A DNA stretch of 64,000 bases, from contig JARGSG010000183.1 in the NCBI GenBank assembly GCA_030374805.1, forward strand, positions 1-64,000, in the 5' to 3' direction. Under the pieces are notes generated by a model, which saw nothing but the letters and a program-made list of their open reading frames with translations, did not search any database and had not been told where the DNA came from. Made by a program: the position numbers and the translations under genes. The first letter of the stretch is position 1; the number at the start of each line of letters is the position of its first letter. Origin of the DNA: Gracilaria gracilis. Its lineage: Eukaryota > Rhodophyta > Florideophyceae > Gracilariales > Gracilariaceae. This document shows, piece by piece, positions 46,206 through 57,685 of this stretch.

Positions 46206-48062
46206 CAGACCAACTCAAGAAAACATCACTTTTCTAGCGTTAGTTATGGGGCTGCGCTTTTGTATTTGAAATCGTAGCAGACAAGGTCGACCAACACATT
46301 CCCGCCACCGCCGCCACCGCCGGCTGGACGGCACGGCGGTGCGCTGCGATTTCGGTGCGCGGTGGCGCGCGAGGCCGCGGCAGCCTCCCTCCCAAAGGCC
46401 ACATCGCCTGGCGACAGCCGCTGCTCGCCGCCGCTCTCGTCGACGTTAGCTACGTCGTCGCGCCCCGACAGACCCAGCACGGGAAAAGAAGCTTGACAAG
46501 TATAAACATCTCCCGCGCTATATCTTACTTCGTAAACAATGGCCGAGTAAACTTGGGACTTCGAAGGAGAAAAACAACGCATGCCCCTCATCGTGCACAT
46601 TCTACTCTCCGTAATGGGTCCGCCACAATCTGTTGAGCTGCCACAAACGGCGAAGGAAGTGCGTGTACAATCGGCTGCACGGCAACGGCAGCCGTCGCTC
46701 GCGCTCGCGTTCGCTCGCTGAGCATCACGCTCGAGCCAGCACGCAGGCACGCACGCAAGCACGCACGCAACGCATTAGGCGTTCCGTGCGTTGAAATCGT
46801 ATGATGCTCGCCCCCACTGCGCTTACCCCATCCAGTTTCAAATCGCAAACGTTGAGAAAAACAAAAACAATCGTAAACTTGCGACTTGCGCCACTTGTGT
46901 GGCGTGCCAGTGCACATTGCGCGCCATCCGCGCGCGCTCACTCCCACGCGCTCCTTCATGCCAACGCCCTCACCCCGTCCGCGCGTCGCCCTGCCCGTGT
47001 GTTGCCCTGCCCGCGCGCCGTCCTGCCCGCGCGCCGTCCTGCCCGCGCGCCGTCCTGCCCGCGCGTCGGCCTGCCCGCGGTGCTCTTGCGCTGCGGAACA
47101 TGCCCGTTTGGGTTTGGGAACAGTTGACATGTGTGGGCGGTTGCGCGTCTGGATAGCGACAGCGCGATGCTGGTCGTGGCAGCGTATCAGTTGTGTATGC
47201 AGGCGCTTCTGTTGCGCGTCGAATGACACTTCATGAGAGGGACACACACACACGAGCGCGCTCTAAGTTTACGCACAGACACGACAAACTCATGAAACTT
47301 ATTTTTCCTTCCCACAACGCTAACTCTCAGTGACAACCCTCAGTAAGTGCCGCCGCGCACCCCTGCGCTTCCTGCCGACGCGCGCACCTGCCGACGCGCA
47401 CCTCGGCCGCCGCTCACACCCGCCGCCGCGCACACCCGCCGCCGCACGCACCGCACGCACCCGCTCGCGCACAACGGCTTCCCGTGCGCGCACGCGCGTA
47501 TCGTCGCATGCACGTCGTCGCACGCACGACGTCGCACGCATGTCGTCGCGGTAAAGGCGCAGAGCATTGCGCGTGAAGCAAACGACAAGTGAAAAGGATT
47601 GTGGCATGAGGACGGCTTGCGGTGGCATGTAGTGGCAGTTTCACACGTTGCACACGCTGTGCGCCCGCTATATATTACACGGCGCCCTCGCACACACGTT
47701 GCACACATTCGGAGGATACTGCTGTACTGGAGCGTACTGCTGTAACCTAAATCAAGGGCTGCACGTCGTGCCATTTCGTTAAGCGGGCGGGTGCATTGCT
47801 GGGCGCTTCCTTGTACACATCGCGTGCGCCACATCTTCATTTGCAGCGAGTCACCGCATGTGAAATGCAACGATTGTCCCCATATTCTTCCGCTAGACCG
47901 ACCAGTGTCATCATCATGTGGCCATCATCATCATGATGATCATGATGTTTCTTGATATTGCCATGCCTCTACATTAAGGCTCTTCCCCGTCCCCATTCAA
48001 GCTCGGCCTGCTCCACGTCCTCCCCCGCCAAACCCACCACAACAACAGCTCTTCACTTCGTA
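46206..48062. other. GC-rich, low-complexity intergenic region
   Basis: Holds a 16-bp minisatellite (46985-47085), CGC/CAC-rich repeats at 47345-47550 and a GATCATGATG cluster at 47910-47950. No gene recognised; long open frames here reflect composition. Confidence 0.45.
46985..47085. repeat. 16-bp GC-rich minisatellite
   Basis: About six copies of CCGTCCTGCCCGCGCG, three of them exact, with diverged flanking copies. Confidence 0.85.
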
Positions 48063-48727
48063 ATGGCTGCGGACGAGCCCGTTCCCTGGCACGTGGCCAA
48101 CCCCTCAAAGCAATCTATCACAGAGCTTCTTTACGATCCGTGAGCATCCGAACTCGAGCTACCGGATGTGTCCTCGTTTGATCTTTCTTCCAAATCTCTG
48201 TCCTTAATTCGTCTCCACCCACTAATTTACCCGCTCCATGCTATATAAATCACTTCGAATCCTATTTGAGGAAGTATCATACCGAGTTTCAACGAGAGAA
48301 TAGAAGAGCACCACCCGAACCACAACAACTTCCTTCATTACCATCCCAGTTTTTCGACACTGATTTTGCACCAGCCTCCAGTCAACATCTGCTTGTACTC
48401 CAAAAACATCATCATGCACTCTCACAACATCCACAGCTCTCACAACTTCGTAATCAACTTACCACCTATCAAACAGCTTTAGAATATCATCTTAAGGAGC
48501 ACCTTGACAACCAATCCGCTCAAATCTCACAATCAATATCTAATATTCGCGCCTTGCGGCAGAACATATTACGAACGGCCGCTTTACTTCGCGAAACACG
48601 ACAAAAAGCCTCCACGTTCATACCCGCTGTTACGTCTCCCACTTTTGCTGTGCAGCGTCTTACTCAGATTCAAGCCAATCGCAACGCATTGAAAGAGGCT
48701 CTAAATAGGATCGTCAGATTGACGTAA
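48063..48727 (+). CDS. Coiled-coil protein, possibly Vps54/GARP N-terminal-like
   Basis: Exon 1 (48063-48139) encodes MAADEPVPWHVANPSKQ; a donor CC|GTGAGC and an acceptor TTTGAG|GAAG at 48271 give matching phase over a 131-nt intron. The second part reads LPSLPSQFFDTDFAPAS, then about 110 residues of helix including SQSISNIRALRQNI and IQANRNALKEALNRI. The order P-x-FF-x-DF followed by a long helical bundle recalls the Vps54 N-terminal region of the GARP tethering complex, but the ORF stops at 48727 without the rest of that protein. The family call is weak; a short coiled-coil protein is all that is certain. Confidence 0.45.
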
Positions 48728-49500
48728 TTGCCCACCGCCACACACCTCACCTCACCGTTGTGACCGATAAGCGAGTGTCCGACCTTTTTTCCGCTGCTTT
48801 CATCCCATATTCGATCAGTTTTGTCGGTTGATCTGGACGCGACACGACTACCGTCATCATTTAACCCCACGCAGCTCATTAAACCAATGTGACCAACGAT
48901 CGCATCTCCCACTGCCTCTCCATGGCGACCCCTCTCATATTGGCAAAGTTCCATCGGATGATCCAGATATAGCGCAGCTTCCAACACCGTTCACTGCCAT
49001 AAAACGTCACAGAACCAGTGTGACCTACAAGCGCATTTCCCACCGCTTCTCCGGTACGAGCATCCCATATTCGCACTCTTGCGTCCCAGGATCCGGAAGC
49101 AACGAAAATCCCATCGCGGCTCACCGCCACACAAGTCACGTGCTTGGTATGACCGACGAGCCCTGCCCTTATCACCTCTCCGCTGCGACCATCCCAAATT
49201 CTTAACGTGTTGCCACAGGATGTGGTAGCAATGAGGCTCCCATCCCCGCTTGCCGCCATGAGCTTCTCTAGAGAGAGGAAACGGAGTGGTCCACCAATCG
49301 ACGACTCTACAACGCTCTCTCTTCGTGTTCTCAGCCTGGTTTCTTGAGTCCCTTTGCACGATGGTATGAATATTCGATTTGTGCGCAAGTTTAATATATA
49401 CAATACCACCAAGAAACCTCTCCTTCACATATCTATCGATTGCAAGTCCTCGCAATGCACACGTCTTGGCAACACCACCTTCGCCAGAGGCAACAACACG
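48670..49500 (-). pseudogene. Decayed NB-ARC/WD40 STAND-type NTPase remnant
   Basis: Near 49465-49496 a Walker A-like VVASGEGGVAKT is followed by a short NB-ARC-like strand FLGGIVYIKL; the critical last Gly of the P-loop is Ala. Less than 100 residues later, without the rest of an NTPase domain, WD40 repeats begin: IATTSCGNTLRIWDGRSGEVI, VASGSWDARVRIWDARTGEAV, then a frame change and VGHIGLMSCVGLNDDGSRVAS. The layout is that of STAND signalling ATPases with C-terminal WD40 sensors (APAF1/HET-E-like), after an internal deletion and several shifts. Its role, if any ancestor was functional, would be intracellular sensing or incompatibility, by analogy. Confidence 0.65.
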
Positions 49501-49703
49501 ATGTCAACTGACGGCGAAGCTGAGTTCGGATTGGCCGCGAGAGCTTTGAGCAAGGTTCTATTGCAGGAGACATGTAATACGCACACCACGTAGGAAAGCT
49601 AGAAATGATCGAAATGGATATTGACGGTGAAGGCGGTCTTATCTCAATATATGATCGTTTGTACAACCTTGAATCTGCAACAGGTACCTTGAATCACTGC
49701 AAG

Positions 49704-50058
49704 ATGTGATTTATGGTTAATAGAATTGAATGGAAGCGATACTGGGGCTAACTGAGTGAACGCCAACGCCCAAGGCGAGAGAGAATCTGGCACGGACTCG
49801 GCTATATCACGAGCAAACAAACGTAGTCGGGTGATGAGGGTTGGTACGTTTGAGTGAGAGATGAGCTCAATGAAGTCAAAACGGGGTGGTTTGGGAAGCC
49901 AATAAGGTTGTGGAACTCCGTCGACCAAAGGACGTCGCCGCTTCTCAGGCTGGGCTAGCGCTCAAGACCACGTCGCAGTGGAAGGCCCCAGTACCAAAGT
50001 GGTAACTACGTGTCCTGCACGATGTGATTTATGGTTAATGGCGTTGAATGGAAGAGAT
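49704..50058. repeat. Two direct copies of a ~40-bp segment
   Basis: GATGTGATTTATGGTTAAT and the following ~20 bases occur at 49704-49744 and again at 50018-50058 with a few differences. On the minus strand both are followed by related protein-like sequence, so this looks like a partial tandem duplication of a LINE RT fragment. Confidence 0.6.
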
Positions 50059-50445
50059 ATACAGGCAGGTGCTGGATGTGTCCTACTTTGCGCCACTGTG
50101 TGTTTATCGCCGTCGCGAATTGTAAGTGAGCCACACGCAGCATCTCGTTTTGAACTAAAGCTGGTCCTGGCGACTTGTTCAACTTCGAGTGTATTACAGC
50201 GTTTTCAATTTTTGCGTGCATGTCGGCGGGTGGACAGAATGCTGGCACTTTCACCTGTGCATCGTGTGTTTGCTTGTCTGCTGTTGTCGGAGCAGCACTT
50301 GCTTCTTGCGTGTGAGTTTGTTGAGCTCACGGGCCCACCCTGTGCGGAAGCGTGGCGGGCGGGGCTTTGTGCGTATCACGTACGGGCGCAGCGCAGCGCG
50401 CACCAGCGTCTGTGTCGCTTGCTCTAATTCGTCGCTGGTCTTCAC
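50006..50445 (-). pseudogene. Non-LTR (LINE-type) reverse transcriptase fragment
   Basis: The minus-strand frames contain ELNKLTRKKQVLLRQQQ (linker-like) and then VIHSKLNKSPGPALVQNEML, the conserved KSPGPDGIPNEML region of LINE reverse transcriptases with Asp replaced by Ala. A frame change lies near 50250. No endonuclease, catalytic YxDD box or 3' end is present. Confidence 0.55.
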
Positions 50446-50840
50446 ATCCTTGAGTGTCTGTGTGGCACGCGGTTATCTCAGTCGCATAGCGTGTAGCGGC
50501 TGCTGCAGTGTAACTACACCAAGTGTATAGACTTGGAGAAAGAGGTTCGATGCCCTCTGTTTTACGAGATCGGGAAGGAGGATGGCTAAAGTAGTCTACT
50601 TCTCTCTAGTACCATCCTCCAGCTAGCGCGTGGGTGTCTCTATCAGACTATTATCAGTTGAGTTTATCCAAGTCACACTACACTACTAGGTAACTGTACC
50701 AGTTTCGAACTATCTTCGAAAAATACACGTACCACGCGTAAGATACTGGTGCGATCAACAAAACAGAATGGAACTCCTTCTCGAGACGATCCCGGCGAAA
50801 GCGACGGCTCATCGAGAGAGCCAATAGCACCGACCGACAG
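50446..50840. other. Intergenic, no gene recognised
   Basis: Short frames only; a possible tRNA-like fold near 50500-50565 was examined and rejected. Confidence 0.35.
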
Positions 50841-52147
50841 CTACGACGGATCGTTCTTCTTTCCGCAACTCTTGGTTTTGCCAAACATCCATCTCCGCCA
50901 ATGCGCTGCCTTTCTTCTCGACCCCCGTGAGCCGTTTGAATATGCTGCACCGTTCCAGCAGCGATGACTCCGTCCACCATTTACTTCCCCCAACGCGTTC
51001 TTTTCCATCCTCATCTTGAGATAATGCTCAAGTTCCATCTCCACTTTGAGCCTGAAAACTACTGCCAACAACCGCCTATTCTCCTCTTGCATGTGCGCCG
51101 TGCGCTGCCTCTCCTCCATCAGCTCCCACCTCAGTCTCTCTTCCTCCCTCACGTTGCACTTCCTCTTTGAAATGCGCCGCTTCGACAACATATCCGTGCT
51201 CACGTCCGTCTTCGTGCCGGGACTTCTGGGTGAAGTGGACGGCTCACAACATTCTGCTTCGGCGGCATGAAGCGCTTGAAGCTGCTGCTGCAACTGCCTT
51301 TTCTCACTGTCACTTTTGCCAAGGTTGTGCTCAAGAGAACTGGTGAGAGCGGTCAACTGCGCCACCCGCCGCGTCGACATCACAATTTGTTCACTGTCAT
51401 CGTCACCCTCTTCTTGCCGACCCTCGTACGATCCAGCACAGTGCTCGCTGCTCGATCGAAGGCAAAAGTTGAAACGCGACGAATTGGAAATGTCTGAGGA
51501 CCACTGGAACGTGAAATCCAGATTTCTTCACTGCCTTGCGAAGAATCGGACAGATCGGACGGTTCCTCCACAAAACGAGCTGCAGCATGAAGCATTTCAT
51601 CAACGCGGATCACCTGCGACTTGGAAACACTGAAGCGCTTACAACGACGCGGGTCCGGCTGCACAACACCAGGAGCTTCCATTGGCTTGATGTCGCACTT
51701 CTGCAACGGTGAGATCTTCCCGATGCGTGCTATGTATCCAGGTCGCATGTTGAGAAGCTCCCATTGCGTGCGAAGCAGTTCGATGTCCTTCACGCGCACC
51801 GTGATGTCCTCGTCTTGGTACACGATCGGAAAACGGGCATTGGGATCACCCGACTCGTCCGGCCCGTTGATGGACCAGCTGCGTAGCTTGAGGGGGGATT
51901 CAAGCTTGGTAATGAGCGGACGCTCCCTGTGCACACCGCGCGCGTGTCGAGAAGTGTGCGGACGTCCCAGCTTGGAACGCTGCGGAACGTTGGCGAAGGG
52001 GCACGGTCTGACGGGCTGGAATTCGTACTTCTCATCGTCTGTGCTCTCTGGCGGCTCGCTGCTGCTGGAGTGGTGCAGTGCGGGACAGTAGTCCTTGACG
52101 GTGACGAGCGGTTGTTCGTCCAACGAAGCTTGTGGAGTGGGACACAT
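50841..52147 (-). CDS. Unknown Ser-rich and coiled-coil protein, one frameshift
   Basis: ATG 52147 begins MCPTPQASLDEQPLVTVKDY. The N-terminal part is Ser/Pro-rich with a compact segment DITVRVKDIELLRTQWELL near residue 115. A frame change near 51530 leads, in a Ser/Asp-rich stretch (EGRQEEGDDDSEQ), to a C-terminal coiled coil from about 51370 to 51010 (MSTRRVAQLTALTSSLEHNL, then EEERLRWELMEERQR). The two frames abut and complement each other, so they are taken as one gene of about 430 residues. No family recognised. Confidence 0.5.
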
Positions 52148-53966
52148 TGGGAGGATAGGAGGGGATGGGGAAAGGTCGTAAGATTGGTATGCTCAAGCGA
52201 AGGAGTGGGGTTCACAAGTAGAGGATGATGGGCGTCGATGGTGTCGGGCGGCACTGACACTCAAGTGGCCAGCTTTAGATATTCGAGGACACGTAGAAAT
52301 GGATTTATTAGAGCTAATTCTAGGTGCGGCGTGGCGCAAGATGCTTTTTAACGAAGCGATCATTCTGCGATACGCATGAAAAGAGATAGATCGCTCGCAG
52401 TTCTTCTTCTGTTATGCGTCTTGCGCAACAGTCGCGCGTTGAAATACCCTTCCACTAACCCCGGGAACAGTACATCTTCTGTCGAAGTGTACTGAATGCA
52501 GCAAGTTGTGCTAAGCTGCATAGTGCTTAGGCATGGCCGTCTACACTAACCCCCTCTCTTTTACCAGACCTTAAAGATCCTACGCCGCAAAGCAGCAGTC
52601 TTGCGATGAATAAAGCGAGACCGCGAAGCTTGGAACGTGTATGGCACGCGCGCGCGTGTGCATTCGTTTGTGGAAAGCGCCTCGTGTCTTCATTGCTGGC
52701 GCGCAACTAGACACGAAGGTAGCACTTGCTGCAGCCAACGTCCTCCCGCCGTTGCTTATTGCGTCATCTTGTGCGGAGCTCCACGTTCAATTCATTGTAG
52801 TCAATGCGCCAGTCCATCCGCGATGAACGCACAGGCAGTAAACCACCGTGTTGTTATTAAAAAGCTGTGCAACCCAGTGAATACAGCGTAATTTCTACGC
52901 TGCGAAGACAAGCGCTGGTGGTGTGTAACAGACCATGACCGGGTAGTAGGATTTGCGAGACAGAAAATGCATCTACCTGACAACATGCCTTTTCCTGATG
53001 TGCTGTACCCAGAGGGGGGACTTTTGATGGTCTTCTGGTGCGTCTGTGCTTCAATCAGGTGCTCGACGCGTCTTCGAATCTTCAACTCGCATTTGTACAA
53101 AATGGAAACAGCATCATGTAAGATTAGCCGCTGCTCTTGAGATACTGTACTACCTAGGATACCAACTCTCATAAAGTTACCGGCATTGACAACGCGAAGA
53201 AAGCTTAGCTTCTCTCTTCTCGATGATGAGATATTCTGGAGAGATGGCGAATCCGAAGGAGCATCACAGATGTGAACAAATAGTCCAACACGAAACGCAA
53301 ATCATTTCTGCATTCACAGTTATTTTTTGGTAAAACGATACTTTGATTTTGGTGGTGATCATGTAGGTTACACTCCTCGGTTATCATTATAACCTTCAAT
53401 ATTGTTACCTTCGATAGTGAAAAAGGGTATGAAAGCAAAATAGACATAAATTATGTACGGTAACGGGTAACTAGGTAACTGATTTGCACTTACTTGCAAC
53501 ATCTTGTTCGTTAATGCAATGGCCTGCACATGATCCGGAATTGCAGACACATGAGGTTTTGGTTCCCCACAGTTCCGCAGAAACAACAGGGAGTTAGAAG
53601 TAGGAGCAACTTTACTTTAGCTTAGCAATAAGAAGCAACTGTCCCACAAGGAACAAAGAGGAGCAGCACATATCGCACTTTGAGACAGCAATGGAAGTTC
53701 GTTCAGAATTTGAAGTGCATGGGAAGCATTCATCTTATGTCGCAAGGGGTGTCGACCATGATTTAGACTTCTGTTATCAGCTAAGGCGCTTGGAATGTCT
53801 AACACGGTTTCACACAAGTGAACTCAAAAACCGATCTCTGGCTAACTTGTAACCTTCTTCCTTACGCAATCTCTTCCTCAAACCTATGAGTGGAATCAAG
53901 GCTGCGTACTTCACATATCTTTATTCTGAGGGACGAGCTGGATCTCCGTTCCGATCAACAAGGATC
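52148..53966. other. Intergenic, no gene recognised
   Basis: AT-leaning; contains CGCGCGCG bases at 52644-52656 and otherwise only short random frames. Confidence 0.4.
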
Positions 53967-54434
53967 ATGATCTATGTTTGGCTTGCGCTCTTTGTCAGTC
54001 TTGCTGTATGTTCGGTGGATGGAATACTTGCTGCTCTGGCTGCGAAACGTTCCGGATTCTTATCGGCGCCCGCAAATGAACGGCAGGAATCCCTTCATGG
54101 CTTGAGACAAGCAGTCGCTCGTGGACCAGGGTTCCGACGCAGCAGGAAAGCTACAATCTCCGATGAACATGAAACATATAATGCTCCAGAGGTCGCGAGA
54201 GTAATAGGTCAAAATTTGAATCCACCTCATTGTTTCCATGGGGTAGTTGGGAGTGAAAACAGTGCGTTCACGGAGAAGTGCAAGAGATGTTGCCAAGAGT
54301 CCTCTGCAACAAGGCGCTCACTGTGGACGCCTTTGTTAGGCGAGTTGTGTAGGGACGACCGAGCTTGGACAGCCTCGGGACGTTGGCTTTGTGCTCCACT
54401 ACTACCGTTGGAGTCTAAATCGAACGCCACCTAA
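53967..54434 (+). CDS. Small secreted or membrane-anchored protein, unknown
   Basis: From ATG 53967 the frame encodes 155 residues with an N-terminal hydrophobic segment (MIYVWLALFVSLAVCSVDG) followed by a small Ala-rich helix. The rest is polar with a cysteine cluster CKRCC near residue 112. An upstream in-frame ATG (53886) would bury the hydrophobic segment inside. No family recognised; weak evidence that it is a gene. Confidence 0.35.
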   Translation: MIYVWLALFVSLAVCSVDGILAALAAKRSGFLSAPANERQESLHGLRQAVARGPGFRRSRKATISDEHETYNAPEVARVIGQNLNPPHCFHGVVGSENSAFTEKCKRCCQESSATRRSLWTPLLGELCRDDRAWTASGRWLCAPLLPLESKSNAT

Positions 54435-57400
54435 AAAAATCTATCTTAGAGTGAACGAAAATGCATAATTCAAACATTCTTCTCTCGTTGTCTTTACACA
54501 TCCTACCTTCCGCAACAGACAGGAAACTACACATCTTTGAATCGATTCTAATACCCTCATCGTTGTCAAGGTCCGATCGCATGGCGCCACCATCGCAACA
54601 AGCTCACACATCAACACTTCGTCGTCTTTTAACGTTTTCATTTATCCCCATTTCTACGCCCGGGAATTGCTGGTAGCAAACTGAGACTCGCATTTCAAGA
54701 ACCCAACCAGCTGATGCACTTGTTTTGTTTTATCTTGCTGCCCCACAGTCTGGTTAGTACAAAATACAGACGCCTAAGGCAGCCTCTTTGCCTAAACCTT
54801 GTCATACACGTTTGATAAAGGAAAATTATTGTAACTTACAATGTCCATTACTCTCCTCATTCCACAACGCCAGAATTGAAGAACCGTCGTGCCTGTTCTG
54901 AACTTTTGTTAAGTTCGGTTTCGGAAGATTCTGCGTTTGCGTTTGCACAGACTGTTACTTTCGTCCTTCATGGGCCCCTGGTAGCCACATATGGCCCAGA
55001 GAAAGACAAGGGTTAGGAACCAAACCCCGATGCTCTCATGAAAGGATTCTACAAGCCTCAAACCGCAATAGAATGATGATGTACTGTACAATGCTGGGTT
55101 TTGTGATGAGAGAGCGTTTCTTTCAATAGAAACGCGCTGCGCTAAGTCGGAATTAGATTACCGCGGCCGTATCAGGGAGAGATATATATATACTGTAAGA
55201 GCTGTTGCACTTGCCTTATTTATGTTATTTCAGTGAAGTCTTGGATTTTTTTTGGCCTAACCGCAGGTGATATTTTATTGGAACGGTAGGGAGCAAGTGA
55301 CGTCCTCTATCAATATTCCTCAGATTCAATCTCGTTCGTGGGTTGCACAGTCCGCTGAATTTGTGCTGGCAACCCAAAATTTTTGTGTGCCACTAGAGCT
55401 GCAGCATCGTATATATGAGCTCGGTGAAGTGCTTCTCAGCTGCTCTCGAAGACCAATTCGCTCTCAACACTCGGGTCCTGCCGTCCTCATTTGTGTTGGT
55501 TCTCATCTTCCCACCCACCGCTACCCTCGAAAAACCGTAGCTGTACTGATTTACAGTAGTTTTTATAGCGTCCGAACACGACGAGAAACTGTCGTGTACG
55601 CATAGCAGTTTGCGCTGGGCGCCCTGATCTTTTATTGCCTATCAATGGCCACCGGGCGTGTTTGAAGAACGAAAGAAACCGTCTTTGCAACGGGAGATTT
55701 TACCGAAAGTGAACGTAATAAAAGTTCAGAAGAAGCACGAAGCTTCTTCAGTTCTGGCCTTGCGTAGTAAGTGGAAAAATACATATTTTTCATGTCATTC
55801 AAAATTTGAAGTTTCCTGTCAAAGAAGCTGTGTCATCTCTGTGCACCACAGTTTGGACTCTGTACAAGCGTTGTTGTGTGTGCGTGTGAACGTGTATCTT
55901 GTGAATCATCATGATCTTCATGATCCTGTGTCCACGTTTTGAACGTGTCACATGCGTAACCGCGATGTGCGACAGGGGCAGAAAGCGTGTCCGAGTAACG
56001 AGTACGACGGTACCAAAGGTAACGTTCTACCGTCGGTACCAAAGTTATGACGGTACAGTCGGTAGACCATGGCAGTCAAAAGCAATGGCGAACAGCTCCG
56101 ACAGCTTGATCGCACAATTCGACGCCAGATCCACAACCACGACCACACGGAAATGTCGAGCAGACACCATTTGCGCCGCGCACCCGTTTGCGAAACATCC
56201 GATTGCAGTGTGACACGCTCACGCCGGGCCTGAACATGAGATTCCGTTCACAACCGTGACGTTCGCGCGACGGCAAAGTGGCAAGCAAACAGCCTGCCGG
56301 CTGTGCGAACGCCGATGGCCACAGCCGCGCCGTCGTCCATGATGGCCGTGAGGCTACTGGGCACTCAGCCCACAATACGAGACGATCCCATCACCCTGCG
56401 TTCATCATGTAAACACGAAGCACACAGGACATCTCCAATCCCCTGTGCTGGCTCCACGAGCTTTTCATCTTTGTAAATCTCGTTCAATGTGCTCATCATG
56501 AGATCCAAGATCCGGAGCGCCAATGCCAGCAGCGCGCGAACGTTGTAAGGGCGCAAACGTTGTCGCAAACGTTGCCACTGAGCAAGCGTTGCCACTGCGC
56601 AAGCGTTGCCACTGCGTATACGTTGGCACCATTCGCACGTAGCCACTAGAGAGCAGCCCACCCGCACACGGCGCGCCTTTGTCGGCTCCCGATTTTTTTA
56701 CGCCGCTTCGGCACGCCGCCGCTGGAAACCGTGCGCTTTGAACGGCTGTTTTAACCGCTGTCGGAGGACGAAACGCGCTTTGCGTCGCGGTTCTTGCACA
56801 AATTGAGATTGATTTATGACCATGATGAGCGCCACGCTCAATTAGTGCGCGACAGCGATGATGGCGTGGACAAGAGAACGAGAGCAATTTTTGGTGAGGT
56901 GTGTCGCAGTGAGCGCGGATAGCGCTCGCATCGTGTCACGCTCAGAGGACGAGACGTTGTGTGTGTGCGACGCAGAAAAAGGGCAACACCGTTAGGGTCA
57001 GCCGCTCCAAGGTCACACATGTTCAGTGATTTGCGTGGCCGTGAGCGCTGGTGGGACCACCCTGGTAGTAGAGGACAATGTAATGGAACGGTGGTGCGTA
57101 CTGAAGCGCAATGGCCGTGAGCGTGTACTCAATCCCCGTGATGCTGTGTGGCAGCACAGCGTCGACGGGCTCGAGCTCACGTCGTCGGCGCCACCATTGG
57201 ACCCGTTCAGGCGAGAAGTGTGCGATGTGGCAGTGGACGGCTCTGGAATTGTGCTGGGCACCTGCAAACACACCTGTTCCACCGGAAGTTCGTCTGCTGC
57301 CATGCAGCAGAAGGTTACTGCCGATTCATATACATGAGTCCGCCCAAGAGCACTACGATTGCATCTTTTGGATCACCGATGTTTTACACCCCGCTCGAGG

Positions 57401-57685
57401 CTTCACTTGTTCGGGACGACCAATTGCCTCTGCCAAAGTTTCTTCGAAGAAAGAAAGGAGATTATGAGTCCGAAAAGAGGCGCGAGTCTTCCGGAAGTCC
57501 AGGACGAGTCCGTGAGGAACGTAACTACCAAATGGGGGAACTAGGCGGTTCCCTAGTGCCGGGGAGATTTCAACATCTCAGGACATTCAAGAGCACCTGC
57601 TCAAGGCTCTGCTAAGGCCAGAAAACGAGCAGGCAACACTGTTGAACTTCAAACAAAGAAATATGCCCATGACTGCCATTACATT
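54435..57685. other. Long gene-poor stretch
   Basis: More than 3 kb without a recognisable gene. Notable items are the GGTACC-motif cluster (56005-56066) and an 18-bp imperfect tandem repeat (56536-56632). The plus frames at 57026-57615 are open for 100-155 codons but match nothing. Confidence 0.4.
56536..56632. repeat. Imperfect ~16-18-bp tandem repeat (CGTTGCCACTGCGCAAG)
   Basis: Five to six copies of CGCAAACGTTG / CGTTGCCACTGCGCAAG in a row, with point differences. Confidence 0.75.

Noticed and set aside
50495..50570. Possible tRNA (arm-like CCAAG...CTTGG followed by AGGTTCGATGCC)
   Set aside because: Loops are eight rather than seven nucleotides, no acceptor stem or D-arm pairs, so it does not fold as a tRNA.
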